Below are positions 55,060 through 63,878 of a DNA stretch of 64,000 bases, piece after piece. The stretch comes from Paracoccus limosus (GTDB taxonomy: Bacteria; Pseudomonadota; Alphaproteobacteria; Rhodobacterales; Rhodobacteraceae), in NCBI RefSeq assembly GCF_009711185.1, contig NZ_WMIF01000015.1, positions 35,128 through 99,127 of the forward strand, given 5' to 3'. The notes under the pieces were generated by a model. That model was not told the origin of the DNA and did no database searches. It saw nothing but the letters and a program-made list of their open reading frames with translations. The stretch's first letter is position 1. Every line of letters starts with the position of its first letter. Both the position numbers and the translations under genes were made by a program.

Positions 55060-56133
55060 ATGCGGATGATGGAACAGGATCGGGATGGCGTGGATTCGCG
55101 TTGGCTGGCGGTCGAGCGCCGTGATGCTACAGCCGACGGGCGCTTTGTCTATGCGGTGCGCAGCACCGGGGTCTATTGTCGGCCGTCCTGCGCCTCGCGC
55201 CGGGCGCTCAGGGTGAATGTCAGCTTTTACCCCGATGCGGCGGCGGCCGAGGCGGCGGGCTATCGCCCCTGCCGGCGCTGCCATCCGCAGGCGCAATCCC
55301 CGGCCGAGGCGGGGGCGGCGCTGATCGACGCGGCCTGCCAGATGATCGACGCCGCCGAAGAACCGCTGTCGACCGCCGCGCTGGCGGGTCGGATCGGGCT
55401 CAGCGTCTGGCATTTCCACCGCCAGTTCAAGGCCCGCACCGGCATGACGCCGCAGGCCTATGCCCGCGCCCGCCGGGCCGAGCGGCTGCGCCGGTCGCTG
55501 GCCCCCGCCGCCAGCGTGACCGAGGCGATCCATGCCACCGGCTTTGGCTCGTCGGGGCGGTTCTATGCCGAGGCCGGGGCGATGCTGGGCATGACGCCCG
55601 GCGCATGGCGCAAGGGCGGCGCGGGCGAGACGATCCGCTTTGCGTTGGGGCAATGCGCGCTGGGGGCGATTCTGGTCGCAAGCAGCGCCAGCGGCATCTG
55701 CGCCATCTCGCTGGGCGATTCGCCCGAGGCGCTGCTGCGCGAATTGCAGGACCGCTTTTCGCAGGCCGAGCTGATCGGGGGCGATGCCGGGTTCGAGGCG
55801 CTGGTGGCCCGCGTCGTGGCCATGGTCGAGGCGCCGGGACAGACGCAGGGCCCCGAGCTGGCGTTGGACATTCGCGGCACCGCATTCCAGCAAAAGGTCT
55901 GGCAGGCGCTGCGCCGCATCGCGCCGGGCCAGACCGTCAGCTATGCTGAGCTTGCGGCCCGCATCGGCGCGCCGGGTGCGCATCGGGCCGTGGCCGGGGC
56001 CTGCGCCGCCAATACGCTGGCGGTGGCGATCCCCTGTCACCGGGTGGTGCGCAGCGATGGCGGCCTGTCGGGCTATCGCTGGGGCATCGAGCGCAAGCGC
56101 GCGCTGCTGGAGCGTGAGCGGCGGGACGATTAA
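55060..56133 (+). CDS. ada: Bifunctional Ada: transcriptional regulator and O6-methylguanine-DNA methyltransferase
   Basis: A 357-residue Ada protein with all three parts. The N-terminal methylphosphotriester domain has the four zinc cysteines (Cys40, Cys44, Cys71, Cys74). An AraC-type helix-turn-helix (about 85-185) reads WHFHRQFKARTGMTPQAYARARRAERLR. The C-terminal methyltransferase carries the acceptor Cys326 in AIPCHRVV. It repairs alkylated DNA and activates the adaptive response. Three in-frame ATGs (55060, 55066, 55069) are close together; 55060 has AAGGTG upstream. It stands alone as a divergent gene to otsB. Confidence 0.92.
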   Translation: MRMMEQDRDGVDSRWLAVERRDATADGRFVYAVRSTGVYCRPSCASRRALRVNVSFYPDAAAAEAAGYRPCRRCHPQAQSPAEAGAALIDAACQMIDAAEEPLSTAALAGRIGLSVWHFHRQFKARTGMTPQAYARARRAERLRRSLAPAASVTEAIHATGFGSSGRFYAEAGAMLGMTPGAWRKGGAGETIRFALGQCALGAILVASSASGICAISLGDSPEALLRELQDRFSQAELIGGDAGFEALVARVVAMVEAPGQTQGPELALDIRGTAFQQKVWQALRRIAPGQTVSYAELAARIGAPGAHRAVAGACAANTLAVAIPCHRVVRSDGGLSGYRWGIERKRALLERERRDD

Positions 56134-56199
56134 CACCTTGTTATGCTGTCGAACGAATGGGTATTTGCAGTTAATCGCGTGGTGGTGGATCCTGCGCCG

Positions 56200-56236
56200 A
56201 TGATCGCTGGCTCCGCGCGCCGGAATCGCCGATCAT
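56200..56236. promoter_or_regulatory. Inverted repeat upstream of the dehydroshikimate dehydratase-like gene
   Basis: ATGATCG (56200-56206) and CGATCAT (56230-56236) form a perfect 7-base dyad 35 bases before the ATG at 56271. A regulator for the gene may bind here, but no adjacent regulator gene exists. Low specificity; could be chance. Confidence 0.25.
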
Positions 56237-56270
56237 GGCTGCGCCAGCCGGTGACAGAAAAGGACAGGTC

Positions 56271-58151
56271 ATGAAGACTTCGATTGCCACGGTATCGCTC
56301 TCCGGCACCTTGCCCGAAAAGCTGGCGGCCATTGCCGCGGCGGGCTTTGACGGGATCGAGATTTTCGAACAGGATTTCATCGCTTCGGATTTCAGCCCGG
56401 CCGAGGTCGGCCGCATGGTCCGCGATCAGGGGCTGGAGATCACCCTGTTCCAGCCCTTCCGCGATTTCGAGGGCCTGCCCGAACCCTATCGCGCCCGCGC
56501 ATTTGCCCGGGCCGAGCGCAAGTTCGATCTGATGAACCAGCTGGGCACCGATCTGGTGCTGTTCTGTTCCTCGTGCCACCCGGCTGCGATGGGCGGCATC
56601 GACCGCATGGCGGCCGATTTCAACGAATTGGGTGATCTGGCGGCCAAACACGGCGTCCGCGTCGGCTATGAGGCGCTGTGCTGGGGCCGGTTCGTCAACG
56701 ACCACCGCGACGCATGGGAGGTGGTGCGCCGCGCCGATCACCCGAACATCGGCCTGATCCTCGACAGTTTCCACACGCTGGCGCGCAAGATCGATCCCGA
56801 CAGCATCCGCTCGGTCCCGGCCGACAAGATCTTTTTCGTGCAGATGGCCGATGCGCCGGCGATCGACATGGATCTGCTGTATTGGTCGCGCCACTTCCGC
56901 AACATGCCGGGCGAGGGCGATCTGGATGTGACCGGATTTACCCGCGCGGTGATGGCCACCGGCTATGACGGCTGGCTGAGCCTTGAAATCTTCAACGACC
57001 AGTTCCGCTCGGGCCTGCCGCGGCTGGTGGCGCTGGACGGGCACCGCAGCCTGATCGGCGTGCGCGACCGGGCGCGGCGCGCCGAACCGGCGCTGCCCAG
57101 CGACCTGCCCGATTTTCCCGCCCCCGATCAGGTCGATCAGGTCCAGTTCATGGAATTCGCTACCAGCCCCGAAGAGGCCGAGACGCTGAACGCCCTGCTG
57201 GGCGCCAGCGGGTTTCAGGTCGCGGGCCGGCATGTCTCGAAGCCGGTGACCCTGTGGCGGCAGGGCAATGCCAATCTGCTGGTCAATACCGACGAACACG
57301 GCTTTGCCCGCACCGCTTATGTCGCGCATGGCACCACCGTGTCGGAAATCGCGCTGAACGTGCCCGATGCGCAGGCCGCCTATGACCGGGCCACGGCGCT
57401 GCTGGCACGGCCGCATGAACAGCAGATCGGCACGGGCGAGTTGTCGATCCCGGCCATTCGCGGCGTCTCGGGCAGCGTCATGCGCTTTCTTGACAGCCGC
57501 ACCGACCTTGCCCGCATCTGGGAGGTGGATTTCCAGATCGATCAGGCCGAATGCCCCGGTGCCGGCATCACCGGCATCGATCATATCGGCCAGACCATGC
57601 CCTATGACGAGATGCTGAGTTCGGCCCTGTTCTATACCGAGATCTTCCGCGTGCAGCGTTCGCCCATGGTCGATGTCATCGACCCCGATGGGCTGGTGCG
57701 CAGTCAGGCGATCCGGTCGGGCGGCATGCGCATCACGCTGAACGGCGCCGAGGCGCGGCGCACGCTGGCGGGGCGCTTTATCGAGGAAAGCCTTGGCTCG
57801 TCGGTGCAGCATATCGCCTTTTCGGCGCCCGATCTGTTTGCCACCGCCAGCGCGCTGGAACGCTGCGGCTTTCCGGTGCTGCGCATCGGCGCGAACTATT
57901 ACGACGATGTGGCGGCGCGCTTTGGTCTGGACGGCGCATTGGTCGAACGGCTGCGCCGCGCCAATATCATGTATGACGAGGATGCCGGCGGGCAGTTCTT
58001 TCAGCTTTATTCGATGCCGCGCGCGGACGGGTTCTTTTTCGAGATCGTGCAGCGTCAGGGCAATTATCAGGGTTACGGCGCGCCGAACGCGCCCTTCCGC
58101 ATCGCGGCGCAAAAGCGCACCGCCCGGCCGGCGGGGATGCCGCGCCACTGA
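56271..58151 (+). CDS. Bifunctional sugar-phosphate-isomerase/HPPD-like protein, 3-dehydroshikimate dehydratase (QuiC type)
   Basis: A 626-residue two-domain enzyme. Residues 1-265 form an AP-endonuclease-2 TIM barrel with IEIFEQDFI, VGYEALCWGRFVNDH, ILDSFHTLA and SLEIFNDQFR as metal-site segments. Residues 290-610 form two vicinal-oxygen-chelate repeats resembling 4-hydroxyphenylpyruvate dioxygenase, with metal-type His in GIDHIGQ and VQHIAF and Glu in FFFEIVQRQG. This architecture is that of Pseudomonas QuiC-type 3-dehydroshikimate dehydratase, which makes protocatechuate from quinate or shikimate. No quinate or protocatechuate genes adjoin it, so the assignment rests on architecture. ATG 56271 has AGGA upstream. 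Confidence 0.82.
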   Translation: MKTSIATVSLSGTLPEKLAAIAAAGFDGIEIFEQDFIASDFSPAEVGRMVRDQGLEITLFQPFRDFEGLPEPYRARAFARAERKFDLMNQLGTDLVLFCSSCHPAAMGGIDRMAADFNELGDLAAKHGVRVGYEALCWGRFVNDHRDAWEVVRRADHPNIGLILDSFHTLARKIDPDSIRSVPADKIFFVQMADAPAIDMDLLYWSRHFRNMPGEGDLDVTGFTRAVMATGYDGWLSLEIFNDQFRSGLPRLVALDGHRSLIGVRDRARRAEPALPSDLPDFPAPDQVDQVQFMEFATSPEEAETLNALLGASGFQVAGRHVSKPVTLWRQGNANLLVNTDEHGFARTAYVAHGTTVSEIALNVPDAQAAYDRATALLARPHEQQIGTGELSIPAIRGVSGSVMRFLDSRTDLARIWEVDFQIDQAECPGAGITGIDHIGQTMPYDEMLSSALFYTEIFRVQRSPMVDVIDPDGLVRSQAIRSGGMRITLNGAEARRTLAGRFIEESLGSSVQHIAFSAPDLFATASALERCGFPVLRIGANYYDDVAARFGLDGALVERLRRANIMYDEDAGGQFFQLYSMPRADGFFFEIVQRQGNYQGYGAPNAPFRIAAQKRTARPAGMPRH

Positions 58152-58194
58152 CAGCGCGCGGCAAAGCCACGCATTTTTCTGCCGGCGGTCGGCA

Positions 58195-58220
58195 ATCCTG
58201 CCACAGGGCGCTGGCAGGAT
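58195..58220. other. Strong stem-loop after the dehydroshikimate dehydratase-like gene
   Basis: ATCCTGCCA (58195-58203) pairs perfectly with TGGCAGGAT (58212-58220) around an 8-base loop. Outer GCCGGC copies (near 58180 and 58227) could extend the structure. It lies 44 bases after the stop and may end that transcript, though no T run follows. Confidence 0.45.
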
Positions 58221-58389
58221 CGGCCTGCCGGCGTCCGGTCGCGGGCGGGATTTGTGCGCCAGGGCCGCGCGGATGCAGGAAAACGGGGTGAAAGGCCGAA
58301 AAAGCGTGTAGATTGGTCTGCAGTTCAACCTTGCATGACGGGCGGCAAAGCCCGCACAAAAAGACAAGGATGGAGGCGCGGACAGGCAG

Positions 58390-60198
58390 ATGACAGAGGC
58401 CGAGGCAGCCGCGGGCGCAGCCCCGCGCGACATGGATGCACCGACGCTGCGCGCCCAGCTTGCCGCCATGGGCGAGGCGTTCTGGACCTCGCGCCAGCGC
58501 AACGGGCTGTTCGCGCTGGCGCTGTGCATCGTGGCGGTGATCGGCGCGACCGCATGGTTCCAGATCCGGCTGAACGCCTGGAACCAGCCGTTCTATGACG
58601 CGCTGACCCGGCGTGACCTGCCGGCCTTTGTCCAGCAGCTCTGGGTCTTTGCCCAGCTGGCGCTGGTGCTTCTGGCGCTGAACGTGACGCAGGCATGGCT
58701 GCGCGAGATGTCCAAGCTGTTGCTGCGCAAGGGGCTGGTCCATGACCTGCTGAGCGAATGGATGCTGCCGCAGCGGGCGTTCCGGCTGTCGAATGCCGGC
58801 AGCATCGGCGAAAACCCCGACCAGCGCATCGCCGCCGACGCCCAGCAGCTGACCGAGCTGACCACCAACCTTGGCATGGGGCTGTTGCAGGCCTCGCTGC
58901 TGCTGGCCTCGTTCATCGGCGTGCTTTGGGAACTGTCCAGCGGCATGTTCGTGCGCATTGGCGATATGGTGATCGCGCCGCCGGGCTTCATGGTCTGGTG
59001 CGCGCTGCTTTATGCCGCCATCGCCTCGTTGGCCAGCTGGCTGGTCGGGCGGCCGCTGATCCGGCTGGACAGCGAACGCTATGCCCGCGAGGCGCAGCTT
59101 CGCTTTGCCCTTGTGCGCGTCAACGAGGATCTTGAAGGGATCGCGCTTTTCGGCGGCGAGGCGGCCGAGCGCACTCGGCTGCGGCGCAGCTTTTCCTCGG
59201 TGCTGACGGTGATGCGGCAGCTGGTCGGCGCCAATACCCGGCTGACCTGGGTCACGGCGGGCTATGGCTGGTTCACGCTGGTCGCGCCGATCCTTGTCGC
59301 CGCACCCAGCTATTTCGCTGGCCGGATGAGCTTTGGCGAGCTGATGATGATCGTCGGTGCCTTCAATCAGGTGCAATCCTCGCTGCGCTGGTTCGTAGAC
59401 AATTTCTCGTCCATCGCCGATTGGCAGGCGACGCTGCTGCGGGTCGCGGCATTCCGTGAGGCGCTGCGCGACATGGACCGCCGGGTGCGGCATGCGGCGC
59501 ATCTGGAACTGTCCGAATCCCGCGACGACACCATCCGGCTGAGCGACGTGGCCATTGCCTCCAGCGCGGGGACCGTGCGGCTGATGCCGGCGCAGGTGCA
59601 GCTGGCGCCGGGCGAGCGGGTCTTGGTCCTGGCCCGGCACGGCGCCGGCAAGACGCTGTTCTTTCGCGCCATTTCGGGGCTCTGGCCCTGGGGCTCGGGC
59701 CGGATCGAGCGGCCGAACGGCGGGCGGGTGATGTTTCTGCCGCAACGCGCCTATGTGCCGCCGGGCAGCCTGCGCGCCAGCGTCAGCTATCCCAGCCCGG
59801 CCTCGGCCTTCAAGGATGCCGAGATCCGCGCCGCGATGCAGGCGGTGGGTCTGGACCGGCTGGTGCCGGCGCTGGACCGTCAGGAACGCTGGGACCGGCA
59901 ATTGGCCGAGAACGAAAAGCAGCTGTTGTGCTTTGCCCGTCTGCTGCTGCATCGGCCCCGCTGGGCGGTGATCGACGATGTGCCCGACCGGCTGGACCCG
60001 GAATCGCGGCGCCGGGTGCTGCAGCTTCTGGACGGGCCCCTGGCGGGCATGGGGGTGGTGCTGATCGGATCGACCCTGCCCGAAGGGGGCAATTTCGGCT
60101 GCCGGCTGGAACTGGTCATGCAAGCGGCGGCGGCGGATCCTGCGGGCGATGAAAGCCCAGCCGATCCAGGCCCGCCCGCACCTCGGGCGCCGACATGA
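58390..60198 (+). CDS. SbmA/YddA-like ABC transporter (fused permease/ATPase) with atypical ATPase motifs
   Basis: A 602-residue ABC transporter half of the COG4178 family. Residues 40-330 hold an ABC_membrane_2 domain with about six helices and the RLNAWNQPFYDALTRRD entry motif; residues about 380-580 hold the nucleotide-binding domain. Walker A ARHGAGKT is present (about 415-422), but the signature reads LAENEKQ instead of LSGGE-type, and Walker B VIDDVPDRLD has Asp where the catalytic Glu normally lies. The tail beyond about residue 575 is Ala/Pro-rich. The substrate is unknown. Its 3' end overlaps the convergent GH144-like gene by 83 bases. Confidence 0.82.
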   Translation: MTEAEAAAGAAPRDMDAPTLRAQLAAMGEAFWTSRQRNGLFALALCIVAVIGATAWFQIRLNAWNQPFYDALTRRDLPAFVQQLWVFAQLALVLLALNVTQAWLREMSKLLLRKGLVHDLLSEWMLPQRAFRLSNAGSIGENPDQRIAADAQQLTELTTNLGMGLLQASLLLASFIGVLWELSSGMFVRIGDMVIAPPGFMVWCALLYAAIASLASWLVGRPLIRLDSERYAREAQLRFALVRVNEDLEGIALFGGEAAERTRLRRSFSSVLTVMRQLVGANTRLTWVTAGYGWFTLVAPILVAAPSYFAGRMSFGELMMIVGAFNQVQSSLRWFVDNFSSIADWQATLLRVAAFREALRDMDRRVRHAAHLELSESRDDTIRLSDVAIASSAGTVRLMPAQVQLAPGERVLVLARHGAGKTLFFRAISGLWPWGSGRIERPNGGRVMFLPQRAYVPPGSLRASVSYPSPASAFKDAEIRAAMQAVGLDRLVPALDRQERWDRQLAENEKQLLCFARLLLHRPRWAVIDDVPDRLDPESRRRVLQLLDGPLAGMGVVLIGSTLPEGGNFGCRLELVMQAAAADPAGDESPADPGPPAPRAPT

Positions 60199-61405
60199 AC
60201 AGCCGCCATAATAGCCCGCTGCGGTAATTCTCGATCATCACGACGATCGGGCCTTGGTCGATGGCAAGGTGGCTTTGCGCCACCCAACCCGTGTCGGGGT
60301 TGAAGGCGTCATAGAACCCCAGCGGCCCCCACAGCCGGGTGTCGGCCGCGTAATGGCGCAGGGCCGCCAGCGCCAGATCGGGCGCATAGGGCATGGCCGA
60401 CAGCGCGGCGGTGATGGCGATGGTGCCGCGGTCATTGGCGGGCGAAAAGGCGTCATAGCCCGCCTCGCAATCGCAGGCGCTCAGCCCCCAGGCCGGACCA
60501 TAGCCGCGAAACCCGTGCGGATTGGCCTGACAATGCGCGTGGTTGATCAGCGTCTGCGCCCGGTTCTGCATCCAGTAATCGGCGCTGGCATCGGTCAGCC
60601 CGCGCGGATCCAGCCCCAGAAAGGAATAATGGCTGAAGAACAGCGGCCCGCCCAGATCCGGCCCAAGGGGCAGGGTGATGCCGTAATAGCTGCGCCCGTT
60701 CGGAAAGGTCGGGCTGTTCTTCCAGCCGATGCGATAGGCGTCGGGAGGCAGCGGATGGCGCGGTGCGCCCGCGCCCAGCACGAAGGCGATCAGCGCCTCG
60801 TGCCAGCCGCGCAATTGCAGGGCCTGTTTCCACGGCTCGGGGCCGGGGCGCCAATGCCACATCAGCTGGTCGGGGCGCGGGCAATAGCCGGCCCAGTCGA
60901 CGCCCTGCCACAGCCGGTCGATGCTGGCCGCAAGTGCGGGCGTCTCTGCCACGACATATTGCCGGGCGGTCAGCAGGCCCATCATCAGAAAGGCGGTCTC
61001 GACGATGTCGCCGCCGGTGTCATTGGCCGAGAATGCAATGGTTTCGGCAGTGGCACCATCCATCCAATGCGCGAAGGCGCCGCGATAGCGCGGTGCCGAG
61101 CCCAGAAAATCGCAGATCCGCGTCAGCCGCGCGATCAGGTCCGGCCGGGCGATCCAGCCGCGTTCGGTTCCGGCGATCATCGCCATGATGCCAAAGCCGG
61201 TGCCGCCGGTGGTCACGGTGCGCGCGGTGTCATAGCTGGCCGCACCGCCCGAACGTTCCCGCGCCATGCCGCTGACCGGATGGCCGAAATCCCAGAAATA
61301 GCGCAGGGTCTGGCGCTGCACCGCATCCAGCAGCGCGGCTTCGGGCAGGTTCGGGTTGGGCGGCGCGCTGTCGGGCGGGGTGAGGCCTTGCAGATGCGGG
61401 CTCAT
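60116..61405 (-). CDS. GH144-like glucanase (COG5368 family), putative endo-beta-1,2-glucanase
   Basis: A 429-residue protein of the COG5368/glycoamylase-like family, whose characterised bacterial members include GH144 endo-beta-1,2-glucanases. Recognisable segments are RQTLRYFWDFGHPVSGMARER, TGGTGFGIMAMIAG, ETAFLMMGLLTARQY, FFSHYSFLGLDPRG, and the C-terminal YDAFNPDTGWVAQSHLAIDQGPIVVMIENYRSGLLWRLFM. It has no obvious signal peptide, so it may act in the cytoplasm on imported oligosaccharides. It overlaps the GH3 gene by 4 bases, forming a two-gene operon. Substrate is inferred from family and partner. Confidence 0.8.
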   Translation of the reverse strand: MSPHLQGLTPPDSAPPNPNLPEAALLDAVQRQTLRYFWDFGHPVSGMARERSGGAASYDTARTVTTGGTGFGIMAMIAGTERGWIARPDLIARLTRICDFLGSAPRYRGAFAHWMDGATAETIAFSANDTGGDIVETAFLMMGLLTARQYVVAETPALAASIDRLWQGVDWAGYCPRPDQLMWHWRPGPEPWKQALQLRGWHEALIAFVLGAGAPRHPLPPDAYRIGWKNSPTFPNGRSYYGITLPLGPDLGGPLFFSHYSFLGLDPRGLTDASADYWMQNRAQTLINHAHCQANPHGFRGYGPAWGLSACDCEAGYDAFSPANDRGTIAITAALSAMPYAPDLALAALRHYAADTRLWGPLGFYDAFNPDTGWVAQSHLAIDQGPIVVMIENYRSGLLWRLFMSAPEVRAGLDRLGFHRPQDPPPPLA

Positions 61406-63771
61406 GCCTCGGCCGCCTTGTCCCAGATCACCTCGACCGCCTGCAGATTGGCGCTGTCCGGTCCCAGGAAAAAGACAAAGCGCCCTGGTTCCCAGTCCAG
61501 CACCGCCCCGGCCAGCGTTTCGCCCTGCCAGAATGCCAGCGCCTCGGTCCCGACCTGAAAGCGGACCTCGCGGCTTTCGCCCGGGGCCAGCGTCACCCGC
61601 TGAAAGCCGCGCAGCTCGCGCGTCGGGCGCGAGATGCTGGCGACCGGGTCGTTCAGGTAAAGCTGCACCAGCTCCTCGCCCGCGCGGGGGCCGGTATTGG
61701 TCACGGTGATGGTCAGATCCAGCTGCGCCTCGCCCTGCTGGCGGCTGGCCGAGGCCTGGGGCGCGCCATAGGCAAAGCTGGTGTAGCCCAGACCAAAGCC
61801 CGCCGGGTAAAGCGGCGTATGCGGCGCCTCAAGGATGCAGGCGGTGGTGAACTTGCGAAATACATGCCCGCCCGCGGCATCGCGCGCCCCGTCGCAATCC
61901 AGACTGACGCCCAGACCTTGGATCGGCCGCCCGGTCGGCAGGCTTTCGGTGCACAGCGGCAATTGCCCGACATGGCGCGGCAGGGCAAAGGCCAGCCGGG
62001 CCACGGGGTCGCGCCGGCCAAAGACGATCTCGGCCAGCGCATGGCCGCCCTCGGCCCCCGGATGGCCGGTAAAGATCAGCGCCGGCACCCGCGCCGCCTC
62101 ATGCGTCAGGGCCAGCGGGCGGCCAGCCATGGCGATCAGCACCAGCGGCTTGCCGGCGGCCTGCGCGTAATCGCTGATCGCGTCGAACAGCGGCCGCTGG
62201 TCCAGCGGGATCTGCACATCCAGCCGGGTCGAGGATTCGCCGGAATGTTCCTTGGCCTCGCCCAGACACAGGATCAGGGCATCGGCCTGCGCCGCCACTG
62301 CCAGCGCCTGATCCAGCATCTGCACCGGCGTGTCGGGGCCGATCACCACCGAGGGGCGGGCGGTGTTGTGCATGTTCAGCCGGCAGGCCAGATCCGGGTC
62401 GTCGGTGATATTGCAGCCCTTGGCATGCAGCACCCGGATGCCGGGGATGGCCTGCACCCCTTCCAGCAGGGTGACGTTCTGGGCGGGATCGACGTCGATG
62501 GCCCAGGTGCCCTGCATGTCGATTCGGTCATCGGCCAAGGGGCCGATCAGTGCCACCGTGCCCTGTGGGGCCAAGGGCAACACGCCCTCGTTCTTCAGCA
62601 GCACGCAAGAGCGCGCCGCCGCCTCGCGCACCAGCGCGATGTGGTCGGGGCTGCGGGTGACGGCGGCCAGCCGCGCTGGCTCCAGCCCCAGATAGGGGTC
62701 ATGGAACAGGCCAAGACGGTATTTCGCCTCCAACACCTCGCGGCAGCGCTGGGTCACGTCGTCTGCAGTGATCGGGCCCAGTCGCCATGCGCCATAGGGT
62801 CGGGAAAAAGCATCGGGGTCAGCCGCGCCCTCGGCCACCAGCCCGGGCAGGTGGCGCAGGAACGCCTCGCTGACCAGATCAAGGTTCACCCCGGCCTTGA
62901 AGGCCAGATAGGCGGCCTCGCGGCTGTCGGCGGCGATGCCATGGTTGATCAGCTCGGGGTCGATGGCGGTGAAATCGGTGACGATCAGCCCGCGAAAGCC
63001 CAGCTTGCGCCGCAGCACCTCTTGCAGCAAAACGACATGAGCTGTCACGGGTATGCTGTTGATCGTATTGAATGAAACCATGACGGCGCCAGCGCCGGCG
63101 GCAATGCCCGCCCGGAACGGCTCGATGATGCGCCACAGGGTCGGTGCCCCGGCCTCGACCGCCGCGTAATCGCGACCGGCCTGCGCCAGCCCATAGCCGC
63201 AGAAATGTTTCAGCGTCGCCATCATCCGGTCGGGGCGGGCCATGTCGCCATCCTCGCCCTGATAGGCGCGGGTGATGGTTTCGGCGATGCGCGCGCCCAG
63301 CCATGGGAATTCGCCATTCCCCTCGGCGATGCGGCCCCAGCGGGCGTCGAAACAGATGTCCAGCATCGGCGCCCAGTTGATATTGACGCCATCGGCCCGC
63401 GCCTCGGTCGCGGTCATCCGCGCGATGCGGTGGATCAGCGCCAGATCCCACGAGCAGGCCAGCGCCAGTGGAATCGGCCCGCCGGTGCGGTAACGCTGGA
63501 TGCAATCCTTGCCGATCAGCAGCGGGATCGGATGCGGCGCTTCCTCCATGGCGATCCGCTGCAATTCGCGCCGTTCGGCCTGTCCCGACCCGGCCGAGAC
63601 CCCGGCCAGCTGCCCGCGCCGGATCATCGCCGGGGCGTCCACGGTTTTGCCCACGCCGGTCATGTCCAGCCCCACGGCATGAGGATAGTTCAACTGGCCG
63701 ATTTTCTGCTGCAGCGTCATGCGCCCCAACAGCGCATCCAGGAACGCGTCCATGCCAGCGTGCTGCGCCAT
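61402..63771 (-). CDS. GH3-family beta-glucosidase
   Basis: A 789-residue glycoside hydrolase family 3 enzyme of the BglX layout: N-terminal TIM barrel, alpha/beta sandwich, and a C-terminal fibronectin-III-like domain (GEELVQLYLNDPVASISRPTRELRGF). The nucleophile region is GLIVTDFTAID, KHFCGYG and the RxxQ-type substrate-site segments lie earlier, and a Glu/Asp-rich GEAKEHSGESSTR segment supplies the acid/base. No signal peptide is seen, so it is probably cytoplasmic. The start 63771 has GGGGAC upstream; 63753 is an alternative. Partner gene GH144-like suggests sophoro-oligosaccharide hydrolysis. Confidence 0.88.
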   Translation of the reverse strand: MAQHAGMDAFLDALLGRMTLQQKIGQLNYPHAVGLDMTGVGKTVDAPAMIRRGQLAGVSAGSGQAERRELQRIAMEEAPHPIPLLIGKDCIQRYRTGGPIPLALACSWDLALIHRIARMTATEARADGVNINWAPMLDICFDARWGRIAEGNGEFPWLGARIAETITRAYQGEDGDMARPDRMMATLKHFCGYGLAQAGRDYAAVEAGAPTLWRIIEPFRAGIAAGAGAVMVSFNTINSIPVTAHVVLLQEVLRRKLGFRGLIVTDFTAIDPELINHGIAADSREAAYLAFKAGVNLDLVSEAFLRHLPGLVAEGAADPDAFSRPYGAWRLGPITADDVTQRCREVLEAKYRLGLFHDPYLGLEPARLAAVTRSPDHIALVREAAARSCVLLKNEGVLPLAPQGTVALIGPLADDRIDMQGTWAIDVDPAQNVTLLEGVQAIPGIRVLHAKGCNITDDPDLACRLNMHNTARPSVVIGPDTPVQMLDQALAVAAQADALILCLGEAKEHSGESSTRLDVQIPLDQRPLFDAISDYAQAAGKPLVLIAMAGRPLALTHEAARVPALIFTGHPGAEGGHALAEIVFGRRDPVARLAFALPRHVGQLPLCTESLPTGRPIQGLGVSLDCDGARDAAGGHVFRKFTTACILEAPHTPLYPAGFGLGYTSFAYGAPQASASRQQGEAQLDLTITVTNTGPRAGEELVQLYLNDPVASISRPTRELRGFQRVTLAPGESREVRFQVGTEALAFWQGETLAGAVLDWEPGRFVFFLGPDSANLQAVEVIWDKAAEA

Positions 63772-63878
63772 CCCGTCCCCCGCCGGCCATGCCGGACCGC
63801 AACCCCTTGCCGCCATTGCTACAAGGCTTTGCGCGAAAGGCAATGGCATTGCCGGGTCGTGATGAATGCAAGGTTAGG

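Noticed and set aside
56130..58529. 799-codon open frame antisense to the dehydroshikimate dehydratase-like gene, and similar antisense frames such as 57967-60123
   Set aside because: High-GC DNA gives long antisense frames; the coding strand carries clear protein families and these do not.
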